Shown in pieces: positions 37,587-45,513 of a stretch of DNA of 64,000 bases. Numbering within the stretch: the stretch's first letter is position 1; each line of letters starts with the position of its first letter. The stretch covers positions 1 to 64,000 of the forward strand of contig VFLI01000024.1 in NCBI GenBank assembly GCA_009885105.1. Reading direction: 5' to 3'. Source of the stretch: Spirochaetia bacterium (GTDB lineage Bacteria > Spirochaetota > Leptospiria > Leptospirales > Leptonemataceae). The notes beneath the pieces are model-generated. The model made no database searches, was not told the DNA's origin, and was given only the letters and a program-made list of their open reading frames with translations. The position numbers and the translations under genes are program-made.

Positions 37587-38549
37587 ATGACTGCACCAAA
37601 AATAAAACTGGGTCTTGTCGGAACGGGTCACATGGGACAGTATCATGTGAACGTTGTAGTGGGTTTGAATGAATACAAGGTCGTCGGAATTCATGATGTC
37701 GATCCGGCAAGAAGCGAGGAAATAGGAAAGAGATTTGGCGTAAATTCTTATGACAACCTCGATCGACTTATAGACGCTGTGGACGCATTGGTTATCGCCG
37801 TGCCCACAGTATTCCACTATGATACCGCCCTGCGCTGCCTGAATGCGGGCAAACATGTTCTGGTCGAAAAACCAATGACGCAGTCCGTTGAACAGGCGCG
37901 AAAACTCGTGGATATCGCCTTTAATAAAAATTTGATTCTTCAGGTCGGGCACGTCGAAAGATTCAACGGCGCTGTGATGGAGCTGAACAAGATCATCGAC
38001 AAACCGCTGCTGATCGAATCGCGAAGGCTTGCGCCGTTCAATCCGCGCATAGGCGATGTGGGCGTGGTGCTCGATCTGATGATTCACGATCTTGATATTG
38101 TTCTGAATATGATGGGAAATGACAAAATCAAATCCGTGCATGCCAGCGGCACAAAAGCTTTCAGCGAACATGAGGACATTGCCGTGGCAACCATACAGTT
38201 CGAATCGGGCTGCATAGCCAATCTCAACGCCAGCCGGGCAACGCAGAACAAGGTCCGCACACTGATCATATCGCAGGAGAAAGCATACATCATTCTTGAC
38301 TTCAGCACACAGGATATCGATATTCACCGGCAGGCAACCAGCGCCTATCTGATGACAAGAGAAGAGCTGAAATACAAACAGGAATCATTCGTTGAGAAAA
38401 TTTATGTTCATAAAGACAATCCTCTGCGTCAGGAACATCTTCATTTCATCAACTGCATCAAAGGCACAGCGACTCCCATTGTTGACGGACAGACGGACAT
38501 TCTGACTCTTGAAATTGCCAACCGGATACTGTCTCAGATAAAACTGTAA
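37587..38549 (+). CDS. Gfo/Idh/MocA-family oxidoreductase
   Basis: About 320 residues from the ATG at 37587, which has a GAGGGAAG ribosome site; a TTG at 37572 is less likely. The Rossmann motif LGLVGTGHMGQYH, the conserved EKP in HVLVEKPMTQS and the distal DLMIHDLDIV with its conserved His identify the family of NAD(P)-dependent sugar and cyclitol dehydrogenases. The substrate is unknown. It lies 60 bases after dnaJ on the same strand and could be read from the heat-shock promoter. A small hairpin GGCAGA-TGCT-TCTGCC follows about 15 bases after its end. Confidence 0.85.
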   Translation: MTAPKIKLGLVGTGHMGQYHVNVVVGLNEYKVVGIHDVDPARSEEIGKRFGVNSYDNLDRLIDAVDALVIAVPTVFHYDTALRCLNAGKHVLVEKPMTQSVEQARKLVDIAFNKNLILQVGHVERFNGAVMELNKIIDKPLLIESRRLAPFNPRIGDVGVVLDLMIHDLDIVLNMMGNDKIKSVHASGTKAFSEHEDIAVATIQFESGCIANLNASRATQNKVRTLIISQEKAYIILDFSTQDIDIHRQATSAYLMTREELKYKQESFVEKIYVHKDNPLRQEHLHFINCIKGTATPIVDGQTDILTLEIANRILSQIKL

Positions 38550-38653
38550 GATTTTTATATCTGGCAGATGCTTCTGCCTGCTTGAATGCCGCATCCCATG
38601 AAAAGCAGACGATTCTGGGATTTTTATTTGTGGGCGTGATTTCAGGATTTCCT

Positions 38654-38670
38654 TATACTTTTTTTGTATG
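38654..38670 (+). promoter_or_regulatory. -10 box close to the hemerythrin start
   Basis: TATACT at 38654-38659 is followed by a T run and the ATG at 38668. With usual spacing, transcription would start at or one or two bases before the ATG, and no ribosome site is present, which points to a leaderless message. A good -35 box was not found. Confidence 0.4.
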
Positions 38671-39210
38671 ATAGAATCCGCCTCGGCCGGCAGTGCATTC
38701 AGCAGAAGTCAGGAAGACGCTGCCTATTTCAATGAATGGCTGAAAAATTCTCTGGATAATTTTGAGGCCGATCTGGCCAGCGAACATGAAGAAATCGACA
38801 AAGATCACAGAACTCTGCTGAATCTTGCCCTGGAGATCAACAATTCTGTCATGATTGCCGGAAACGATACGGTTATGACGGGATTGGTAGAAAGGATGAG
38901 CCTTTACTTTGGCGATCACTTTGCCACTGAAGAAGCGCTTATGTTGAAAATCGGTTATCCGGGACTGGCATCTCACCGCAAGGAACACCAGTTGCTGGCA
39001 TCCGGTCTGGATTTATTCGTTGTTGAATTCAATGCAGGTCAGCGCCAGGTGGAAACTCTTCATCGATTTCTCCGCCATTTTGTTCTGAGCCACATACCCA
39101 GAGCGGATAAGAATCTGATTGTCTGGCTTCGAGAGCGTTCCGGAAAACCTCCTGAAAATAAAACCAACGGGGAACTGCCTGGAAGCCGGCTGGCTTTTGG
39201 ATTCAGTTAG
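38668..39210 (+). CDS. Bacteriohemerythrin-like protein
   Basis: 180 residues forming a four-helix hemerythrin. The diiron ligand pattern is visible: His/Glu in SEHEEIDKDHRTLL, FGDHFATEEALM, PGLASHRKEHQLL and the final HFVLSHIPRADK. An extra 35 residues precede the domain and a 20-residue polar tail follows. It probably binds oxygen or senses it, or stores iron; there is no attached signalling domain. It stands alone, and its start lies at or beside the predicted transcription start. Confidence 0.85.
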   Translation: MIESASAGSAFSRSQEDAAYFNEWLKNSLDNFEADLASEHEEIDKDHRTLLNLALEINNSVMIAGNDTVMTGLVERMSLYFGDHFATEEALMLKIGYPGLASHRKEHQLLASGLDLFVVEFNAGQRQVETLHRFLRHFVLSHIPRADKNLIVWLRERSGKPPENKTNGELPGSRLAFGFS

Positions 39211-39281
39211 TTATTAGAGAATGTAATTCAATTCCAATGAAAAAGGGATGCTGTTAGTATTACAACCGTAGATCGGAATTT

Positions 39282-39370
39282 GCCACGAAAAGGCACGGAA
39301 AACACGAAAGAATTTAGGCGTTTTCTGGACCCTCCTTTCATATTCGTGTCCTTTGGTGAAATTTCGTGGC
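39282..39370. repeat. Dispersed CACGAAA palindromic repeat, copy 2
   Basis: An 89-base element with outer arms GCCACGAAA / TTTCGTGGC and inner units GGCACGGAAAACACGAAAG and TTCGTGTCCTTTGGTG. It has the same layout as 2690-2768, and it lies between the hemerythrin gene and the 3' end of a minus-strand gene. Confidence 0.8.
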
Positions 39371-39387
39371 TAAATACAGTAGTAGTA

Positions 39388-40053
39388 TTAATATAAATAC
39401 TTTTTCACTGTTTTTGAATCCTGAAAATGAGAGGGAAGCAGAACTACAAAGGTCCTTCCAATACGAGTCCTGAGTCTTCGTAATGTCATAGATGTCTCTT
39501 TATAGGTGTCATATTCTTCTTCACGGCGAAGCAGCAATTTTTCCCAGAACATGAAATGCGAGTCTATGTAATCCTGGCGGATATCTTTTCTGCGGGCCGT
39601 GAGAGGGCATTTTGTCTTTCCCGTATCGCGGTCTTTATCGGAAAACTCCTGCATGAAGGTCAATCCGACAAAAACCCCGCGCCTGTCAATGTAAGGCTCC
39701 ATCGGAAATGTGCGGCAGGAAATGGAACGCTGGTCCCGAACACAGTGGGAGATGCCTTTGCATTCGCAGAACAGCTGGTCTCTGCCCGCTGTCTCCATCA
39801 GTTTTTTATCCGATTTGTTTGCAGGCTTCCAGATATGCCAGAGATCACCCTGGCTCTCCAGATGCGCGAATTCATTTTTATACAGAAGAGGCACAGCATT
39901 CTCGACAATGCAGCAGTAGGGAACTCCCTCATTGTCGCCTTTGCAGAGTTCTCCGCAGTCGTAGGAAGTTATTTCTTCATTCAGGAGAGAGTAGTAGTAC
40001 TGTATCTCATCAACTGTTAAATCCTTGTTAATTCTTGTTGCGCGCGGAGCCAT
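39388..40053 (-). CDS. Cysteine-rich hypothetical protein (YkgJ-like)
   Basis: About 221 residues from the ATG at 40053; an in-frame TTG further upstream would overlap miaB. Cysteines occur as YDCGELCKGDNEGVPYCCIVE, LFCECKGISHC and SCRTFPMEPYID, and near the end CPLTARR. The pattern resembles the metal-binding YkgJ group, more remotely than the gene at 8106. The rest is polar. It is divergent from miaB with about 40 bases between the starts. Function unknown. Confidence 0.6.
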   Translation of the reverse strand: MAPRATRINKDLTVDEIQYYYSLLNEEITSYDCGELCKGDNEGVPYCCIVENAVPLLYKNEFAHLESQGDLWHIWKPANKSDKKLMETAGRDQLFCECKGISHCVRDQRSISCRTFPMEPYIDRRGVFVGLTFMQEFSDKDRDTGKTKCPLTARRKDIRQDYIDSHFMFWEKLLLRREEEYDTYKETSMTLRRLRTRIGRTFVVLLPSHFQDSKTVKKYLY

Positions 40054-40092
40054 AATTAAGATTTCGTCGTCAGTGGAAGGAGTATACGCCCT

Positions 40093-41529
40093 CTGGTCAA
40101 ACAGGAAAAAAAATATCCACAGGACAGCGCCCGTCTGGCTCAACAGAGTCCGGATTCCCCAAAACTTCCGGGAAGCGGATACCTGTATCTTGAGACATAC
40201 GGCTGCCAGATGAATGAGTACGATTCATCAATCGTCCGGAAAATAATGAATGACACCGGTTTTGAAGTAACCCTCTCCCCTTCACAGGCGGATCTGATAC
40301 TGCTGAACACATGCGCGGTGAGGGAAAAGGCCCACGAAAGAATATACAGCCGCCTGCAGTCATTTTCCCATTTAAAAAGGGCGAAGCCGGAGCTGGTTGT
40401 GGGAATTCTGGGCTGCATGGCGCAGAATCTCGGAGAGGATCTGTTCGCTCTCGGTCTGCCGTTGGATCTGATTGTGGGTCCGGACAATTACAGGAAACTG
40501 CCGGAACTGATTGAGAGAGCCCGCAGCGAGAGAACTCGGGTGAATCTGACCCGGCTCTCCTACGATGAAACATATCAAGAGATCGAGCCTATGAGCGTGA
40601 ACGGGCCGCTGGCCTTTATCACCATAATGCGCGGCTGCAACAATTTCTGTTCCTTCTGTGTGGTTCCCTTTACCAGAGGCCGCGAACGCAGCCGGCCGCC
40701 TGAGTCGATTGTGGATGAGCTCAATCATCTGATTATACAGAATAAGGTGCGCGAAGTCACTCTGCTCGGCCAGAATGTCAATTCTTACAGGCATGAGGAC
40801 ACCGATTTTACCGGACTTGTCCGGCGAATTCTCGACGAAACAGATGTGAAGAGAATTCGCTTCACTTCGCCTCATCCTCATGATTTTCCCGTAAAACTGC
40901 TGGAACTGATGGCGCTGGAAAAAAGGTTCTGCTCACAGATACATATGCCGGTTCAGTCGGGATCGACGGACGTGCTTGCGAGAATGAAACGGGATTACAC
41001 ACGGGAAGAATTTATCAGTCTGACAGATCTGATTCGCTCCATTATCCCGGATGCGGGTCTTACCACGGATATCATTACAGGATTCCCCGGAGAAACGGAA
41101 GAGGATTTTGAACAAACACTGTCTCTTGTGGAGGCAGTCCAGTTCGATCTGGCGTACATGTTCCGATATTCTGAGCGTGAGGGCACTTCCGCAAAAAAGA
41201 AATTTATCGATGATGTCCCGGAAGAGACAAAGCTCGACCGGCTCAACCGCCTGATTTCTGTACAGAGAGGAATCAGCTTTAAGAAAAACAAGGAGGAAAT
41301 TGGAAAGATCAGGGATATACTGATTGAGGGAGCAAGCAGAAAATCAGCGCGCGAATGGATGGGCCGTTCCGAGTCGGGTCGTGTATCTGTTTTTCCGGCC
41401 ATGGCGGATACGACGATTGAAGAAGCGATGGGACGGATCGTTCCGGTAAAGATTGTATCCAGCTCCTCCGCAACGCTTCGCGCGGAATACTGCGAAATTT
41501 TACAGATCAGCGCCCGGCAATCGCTCTGA
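40093..41529 (+). CDS. miaB: tRNA-2-methylthio-N6-dimethylallyladenosine synthase
   Basis: Radical SAM methylthiotransferase acting on A37 of tRNAs that read U-starting codons. The first ATG in the frame is at 40210, but that start would drop the first cluster ligand, Cys in LYLETYGCQMNEYDS, which is essential in the UPF0004 domain. The frame is open upstream to 40037 without ATG, GTG or TTG. A CTG at 40093 lies ten bases after AAGGAG and is the best candidate, giving about 478 residues with Cys38 first. The radical SAM cluster is GCNNFCSFC and a TRAM-like C-terminus follows. The 3' end overlaps the convergent lysE-like gene by 23 bases. Confidence 0.9.
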   Translation: MVKQEKKYPQDSARLAQQSPDSPKLPGSGYLYLETYGCQMNEYDSSIVRKIMNDTGFEVTLSPSQADLILLNTCAVREKAHERIYSRLQSFSHLKRAKPELVVGILGCMAQNLGEDLFALGLPLDLIVGPDNYRKLPELIERARSERTRVNLTRLSYDETYQEIEPMSVNGPLAFITIMRGCNNFCSFCVVPFTRGRERSRPPESIVDELNHLIIQNKVREVTLLGQNVNSYRHEDTDFTGLVRRILDETDVKRIRFTSPHPHDFPVKLLELMALEKRFCSQIHMPVQSGSTDVLARMKRDYTREEFISLTDLIRSIIPDAGLTTDIITGFPGETEEDFEQTLSLVEAVQFDLAYMFRYSEREGTSAKKKFIDDVPEETKLDRLNRLISVQRGISFKKNKEEIGKIRDILIEGASRKSAREWMGRSESGRVSVFPAMADTTIEEAMGRIVPVKIVSSSSATLRAEYCEILQISARQSL

Positions 41530-42133
41530 TGCCCAGGAAAAGCTGCGACAGACCAAAAAGAAGCAGCGCCGCTCCGGAAAATCGGTTCATCATTCTCCTG
41601 GCAGATGCGCTGAGTTCTCCGACTCTTCCAAAGAGCCAGATCAGAATTCCAAAAAATGGTATCATGCATCCATAAAATCCAATCAGAAAAGAAGCGCCGA
41701 TCCAGGGAGAGATGCGCCAGCCGTTCAGCAAAAGGGGACCTCCGACTGTTCCCCAGAAAATATAGGGCGCCGGATTCAGCGCATTCATCGCCGCACCCTG
41801 CAGCGCGCCAGTCAGACCCGATCTTTTATCGACGGCAGGAGTTTGGATCGAAGTGTCTGTTGAATCGGCCCGGAATGCTCCCCAGGCCAGATAGAGTATG
41901 AAGAGTCCCCCGGCAGTCTGGATGAAACTCAGTCCCTTTTCAGGCAGCTGTGCGAGCACGATCAGAAGGAGAACCAGAATCGGACCGTCGCTGATCAGCG
42001 GGGCCAAGGCGGCCGGCATAGTTTTTTGCCATCCATGCCGGGATACCTGAGACAATAAATAGGCCTGAAACGGTCCCGGCAGGGCAGCATTGGGAAAACC
42101 CAGAAGAATCCCGCTCAATAGAAAGGTCAGCAA
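41507..42133 (-). CDS. LysE/RhtB-family amino acid exporter
   Basis: 208 residues with six hydrophobic helices and the typical N-terminus (FLLSGILLGFPNAALPGPF, with the GPxx motif). It likely exports amino acids or small metabolites. The 3' end overlaps miaB on the opposite strand by 23 bases. The region upstream, shared with the fatty-acid island, carries two palindromes. Confidence 0.8.
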   Translation of the reverse strand: MLTFLLSGILLGFPNAALPGPFQAYLLSQVSRHGWQKTMPAALAPLISDGPILVLLLIVLAQLPEKGLSFIQTAGGLFILYLAWGAFRADSTDTSIQTPAVDKRSGLTGALQGAAMNALNPAPYIFWGTVGGPLLLNGWRISPWIGASFLIGFYGCMIPFFGILIWLFGRVGELSASARRMMNRFSGAALLLFGLSQLFLGIRAIAGR

Positions 42134-42202
42134 TAGCCACCGAAGTTGGGCTGATCTAGGTTCGGGTCAACGATTTCCCAGATAAATTGATGAAAAAGTT
42201 AT

Positions 42203-42215
42203 CTAACATTGTTAA
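42203..42215 (+). promoter_or_regulatory. Palindromic operator, copy 1
   Basis: CTAACATTGTTAA, an imperfect 13-base palindrome with the same half-sites as copy 2, whose centre is 62 bases downstream (about six helical turns). Both lie in the leader of the fatty-acid island, and a further TTTAG-8-CTAAA lies between them (42218-42235). Confidence 0.6.
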
Positions 42216-42263
42216 ATTTAGTTGACGAGCTAAACACTGTATGGAAACTAGGCAAATATCATG

Positions 42264-42278
42264 ACTAACAATGTTAGT
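42264..42278 (+). promoter_or_regulatory. Palindromic operator, copy 2
   Basis: ACTAACAATGTTAGT is a perfect 15-base palindrome, 20 bases before the fabD ATG at 42298. Odd-length palindromes with TA-rich half-sites fit TetR- or FadR-type regulators. The cognate regulator is not in the window. Confidence 0.7.
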
Positions 42279-42297
42279 TATAAAGGATAAAATTGCT

Positions 42298-43239
42298 ATG
42301 AAAAAAACAGCCGTTATTTTTCCAGGTCAGGGATCGCAAAGAGAAGGCATGGGAAAGGATTTCTATGAAAGCTTTCCGGCAGCAAGAAAGCTCTACGATG
42401 AGGCCTCGTCTGTTCTTGAGGTAGACATAGCAGCAATATCCTTTGCGGAAGAAGATCCGCGCCTCCATCTCACGGAATACACGCAGCCTGCAATACTGGC
42501 CAATGAAATAGTAATTTACACTGTGCTGCGGGAAGAGACTGATTTTAAGCCGGAAATTTTTGCCGGACACAGTCTGGGCGAATACACGGCTCTGGTTGCC
42601 GCAGGAGTTCTGAATTACGCCGACGCTCTGCGAATTGTAAGCAAGCGCGGACAGCTTATGCAGGCAGCCTTCCCGAACGGGAAGGGCGCCATGTCCGCTG
42701 TCAAACTGGAAGACCTGGAAGCGAAAAATCTGCCCGCCATTCTTTCTGACTGCGATATGGAAATCGGCAATCTGAACTCGCGTTCACAGATTGTGATCAG
42801 CGGTGTTCTGGAAAATGTAAAAGCTGCTGAAGCCCGGCTGACTTCCCTATTCTCCGATGTTGAGATTGTTCCTCTGCCTGTCAGCGCTCCGTTTCATTCC
42901 CGCTATATGAAATCGATCGAACCGGAATTTGGGGATTATCTCCGCAGTTTTTCCTTTGATAAAACCAGGGCCTCAAGCGTACTTTCGAATTTCACAGGCA
43001 GCTTCCATGAAGGCGACACTCTGGTCGACAATCTGATTCGTCAGATAAGCTCTCCAGTCCGGTGGACAGACAACATGCGCATCCTCCACGACGTATGCGG
43101 CGAGATCATTGAGGCGGGACCGGGACGTCCGCTCGGCGGATTTTTTCTGCGAGAGGGATATGACGCCCCGCCTTCTGTTGTGACGACGCGTTGTTTGAAA
43201 AAATTGCAGCAGAGCAGAAACATCAAGGTCACAGCTTGA
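42298..43239 (+). CDS. fabD: Malonyl-CoA:ACP transacylase
   Basis: Loads malonate onto ACP. From the ATG at 42298 (KKTAVIFPGQGSQREGMGKD; AAGGA ribosome site) it has 313 residues, as usual. The nucleophile Ser92 is in AGHSLGEYTALVAAG, the same position as in E. coli FabD, and PVSAPFHSRYM carries the catalytic His. The end of the protein is GPGRPLGGFF. It opens the fatty-acid island downstream of two palindromes. Confidence 0.95.
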   Translation: MKKTAVIFPGQGSQREGMGKDFYESFPAARKLYDEASSVLEVDIAAISFAEEDPRLHLTEYTQPAILANEIVIYTVLREETDFKPEIFAGHSLGEYTALVAAGVLNYADALRIVSKRGQLMQAAFPNGKGAMSAVKLEDLEAKNLPAILSDCDMEIGNLNSRSQIVISGVLENVKAAEARLTSLFSDVEIVPLPVSAPFHSRYMKSIEPEFGDYLRSFSFDKTRASSVLSNFTGSFHEGDTLVDNLIRQISSPVRWTDNMRILHDVCGEIIEAGPGRPLGGFFLREGYDAPPSVVTTRCLKKLQQSRNIKVTA

Positions 43240-43275
43240 AGTTGAAATCAGAGAAACTTACAGGGAAAAACAATA

Positions 43276-44085
43276 ATGAAATTTAAAGAAAGCGGTTACT
43301 GGGCGCTGATTCTCGGAGGCTCGAGCGGTTTTGGACTGGCATCGGCCCACAAGCTCAGCGAAAATGGTATGAACATTATAATCGTGCATCGAGACCGGAA
43401 AGGGTCCATGGCGAAAATAGAAGAAGAATTCCAGAAAATCAGACAGAGAGGAGTCGAGCTTGCGAGCTTCAATCTGGACGCACTGAGCGAAGAAGGACGA
43501 AACAGCGCACTGTCCGAAATTCAGGCAGGAATCGGAAAAGGAAAGATCAGAACTCTGCTTCACTCCATCGCTTTTGGAAATCTGAAACCACTGGTGCCAA
43601 AACCTGGATTGAATGTTCCCGATGAGATGTATCTGGAAGACGAGGATTTTTCCAACACCATCTACGCCATGGGAACCAGTCTGATTTCCTGGGTTCAGGG
43701 AGCATTCGCAAAAGGATTGTTCGCTTCCGATGCAAGAGTACTTGCTCTGACCAGCGAGGGAAACGAAGTCGCCTGGAGAAGTTATGCGGCTGTCAGCGCC
43801 GCAAAATGCGCTCTTGAGAGCGTGTCCCGCAGCATTGCGTTTGAATTTGCTCCTTACGGAATTCGTTCGAACATATTACAGCCCGGAGTCACGGACACCC
43901 CTGCGCTTCGCATGATACCGGGAAGCGACCTGATGAAAGAAAAAATGATGAAGAGAAATCCCTTCGGCCGGCTCACAACTCCGGAAGACGTCGCCGCAGT
44001 TGTGTATCTGCTTTCTCTGGATGAGTCCTCCTGGATCAACGGCGCTCTCATCCGCGTCGACGGCGGGGAAAAAATCGCCGGTTAA
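43276..44085 (+). CDS. Enoyl-ACP reductase-like SDR protein
   Basis: A 269-residue short-chain dehydrogenase: LILGGSSGFGLASA is the cofactor motif and the active site is YAAVSAAK, a Y-x6-K pattern that marks enoyl reductases of the FabI/FabL type rather than FabG-type ketoreductases (Y-x3-K). It also has the FabI-like LLHSIAFGNL and the C-terminal NGALIRVDGGEKI. Its place in the pathway is the final reduction of each elongation cycle. The family closest in design is FabL; an alternative is a specialised SDR acting on another acyl-ACP. Confidence 0.8.
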   Translation: MKFKESGYWALILGGSSGFGLASAHKLSENGMNIIIVHRDRKGSMAKIEEEFQKIRQRGVELASFNLDALSEEGRNSALSEIQAGIGKGKIRTLLHSIAFGNLKPLVPKPGLNVPDEMYLEDEDFSNTIYAMGTSLISWVQGAFAKGLFASDARVLALTSEGNEVAWRSYAAVSAAKCALESVSRSIAFEFAPYGIRSNILQPGVTDTPALRMIPGSDLMKEKMMKRNPFGRLTTPEDVAAVVYLLSLDESSWINGALIRVDGGEKIAG

Positions 44086-44113
44086 ACCGGTTGATTAACA
44101 GAAAAGGAAAAAA

Positions 44114-44701
44114 ATGAAATATTCGGAATTCTTACAGAGGACAAAATTTTCCCGCGAAGAGCTTATCGCGCAGTCGCAGGGCAACCTGATCGAAGACGCG
44201 CCGCATGAAGTGGCCAAGCTTCCGGCGCCGCCGTTTCTGATGGTGGACCGGATCACTTCGATCGAACGGCAGGGAATGAAAGGTCTTCTCACCGCCGAGA
44301 AGGATGTGCAGATGGACGAGTGGTTTTTTCAGTGTCATTTTCGCAACGATCCTGTGCAGCCAGGCTGCCTGGGTGTCGATGCGATCTGGCAGCTGATCGG
44401 TTTCTACTGCTGCGCTCAGGGCGCGCCGGGTTCGGGCCGGGCGCTGGGATGCAAAGAGGTGGAGTTTCAGGGACAGATCCGGCCGCATAACAAACTGGTG
44501 CGGTATGAAGTCGATATCCGGCGCTACACGTATCTGGCGGATCAGAAAGCTGCGATGGCTATCGGAACGGGAAAGGTATTTGTCGACGGCGAGCACATCT
44601 ACACGGTCAATGATGCGAAAGTGGGAATTTTTGAGGGAATCACGTATCCGGATTATCCGCTCAAATCCGCGAATTCTGTCGGCGGGATCATGACGCGTTA
44701 G
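44114..44701 (+). CDS. fabA: Beta-hydroxydecanoyl-ACP dehydratase-like protein
   Basis: 195 residues of the FabA hot-dog family. The motif WFFQCHFRNDPVQPGCLGVD is highly conserved, with catalytic His in CHF and Asp in LGVDAIWQL. In E. coli FabA dehydrates C10 hydroxyacyl-ACP and isomerises the product to cis-3, opening the route to unsaturated fatty acids; isomerase activity cannot be judged from sequence. The gene sits between an enoyl reductase and a ketoreductase. A long N-terminal extension of about 40 residues is shared with FabA proteins. Confidence 0.9.
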   Translation: MKYSEFLQRTKFSREELIAQSQGNLIEDAPHEVAKLPAPPFLMVDRITSIERQGMKGLLTAEKDVQMDEWFFQCHFRNDPVQPGCLGVDAIWQLIGFYCCAQGAPGSGRALGCKEVEFQGQIRPHNKLVRYEVDIRRYTYLADQKAAMAIGTGKVFVDGEHIYTVNDAKVGIFEGITYPDYPLKSANSVGGIMTR

Positions 44702-44759
44702 GATTGGACTGTATCGGGCAGATTAAGGATATACTGGAAATTGTTTTAATAATATTGTT

Positions 44760-44787
44760 AAAATAATAAAATAATAAAATAATAAAT
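44760..44787 (+). repeat. AAAATAAT octamer tandem repeat before fabG
   Basis: Three exact copies of AAAATAAT (44760-44783) and a partial fourth (AAAT) run up to the base before the fabG ATG. There is no ribosome site inside. Repeat number could change by slippage and shift the spacing between upstream elements and the start codon. Confidence 0.75.
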
Positions 44788-45513
44788 ATGAAAAATAAAA
44801 TAGCATTGATAACGGGCGGGGGAACAGGGATCGGAGCCGCCTGCGCAAAAAAGCTGGCAGAAGCCGGTTATACAGTCGCCATCCACTACAATACAAGCGA
44901 GGGTCCGGCGATTTCTCTGGCAAAAACTCTGACGGGCGCGTTCGTGATTCAGGGCGACCTGTCCACGCTGGAGGGCTGCGATAAAGTGTATGACGCTCTG
45001 AGGGCAGCCGAGCAGCCGCTGGAAATTCTTGTCAACAATGCGGGCGTCGTGCTGGACAATCCTGTATTCAACGCCACTCCGGAAGAATTCCAGGCAACGA
45101 TGGAATTGAACATGCGGGCCGTCTGGTATCTTTCAAAAAGGCTGTTTCGACTGATGGTGAGAAACGGCGGCGGCAGGATTATCAACATATCAAGCGTGAG
45201 CGCGCAGCTCGCCAATCCCGCCCAGTCGATCTATTCAATGACAAAGGCGGCGGTCGAAGCGTTCACCAGAGTCGCCGCGCTGGAATTCGCGCAGAACAGC
45301 ATTCTCGTCAACGCGGTGGCTCCCGGATTTGTAGAAACAAATATGACGGAAAAATTGAGCGAAGAGCATAAATCTAAAATTCTGGAATTGGTTCCTCTTC
45401 GCCGGATGGCAAAGCCGGAAGAGATCGCGGATGTGGTTCAATTTCTTGCCGTTTCGGGATCGTATATCACAGGTACCACAATTCATGTGAACGGAGGTCT
45501 GTATGCAAGCTGA
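44788..45513 (+). CDS. fabG: 3-oxoacyl-ACP reductase
   Basis: 241-residue short-chain dehydrogenase: ALITGGGTGIGAACAKKL, NNAGV, the active site Ser in NISSVSA and YSMTKAA (Y-x3-K), and VNAVAPGFVETNMTE. It reduces 3-ketoacyl-ACP with NADPH. The start is preceded by an AT-only octamer repeat instead of a ribosome site and by the longest gap of the island, 86 bases. It overlaps the following FabZ-like gene by 11 bases. Confidence 0.92.
   Translation: MKNKIALITGGGTGIGAACAKKLAEAGYTVAIHYNTSEGPAISLAKTLTGAFVIQGDLSTLEGCDKVYDALRAAEQPLEILVNNAGVVLDNPVFNATPEEFQATMELNMRAVWYLSKRLFRLMVRNGGGRIINISSVSAQLANPAQSIYSMTKAAVEAFTRVAALEFAQNSILVNAVAPGFVETNMTEKLSEEHKSKILELVPLRRMAKPEEIADVVQFLAVSGSYITGTTIHVNGGLYAS

Noticed and set aside
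36810-38327. 505-codon open frame on the minus strand
   Set aside because: It lies entirely opposite dnaJ and the Gfo/Idh oxidoreductase, both with full family motifs. Its translation is His/Phe/Arg-rich without any recognisable domain, which is the typical mirror of a coding strand.
40995-41669. 224-codon open frame on the minus strand
   Set aside because: It overlaps miaB and the lysE-like gene, both well supported; its sequence is Ser/Arg-rich without a fold.
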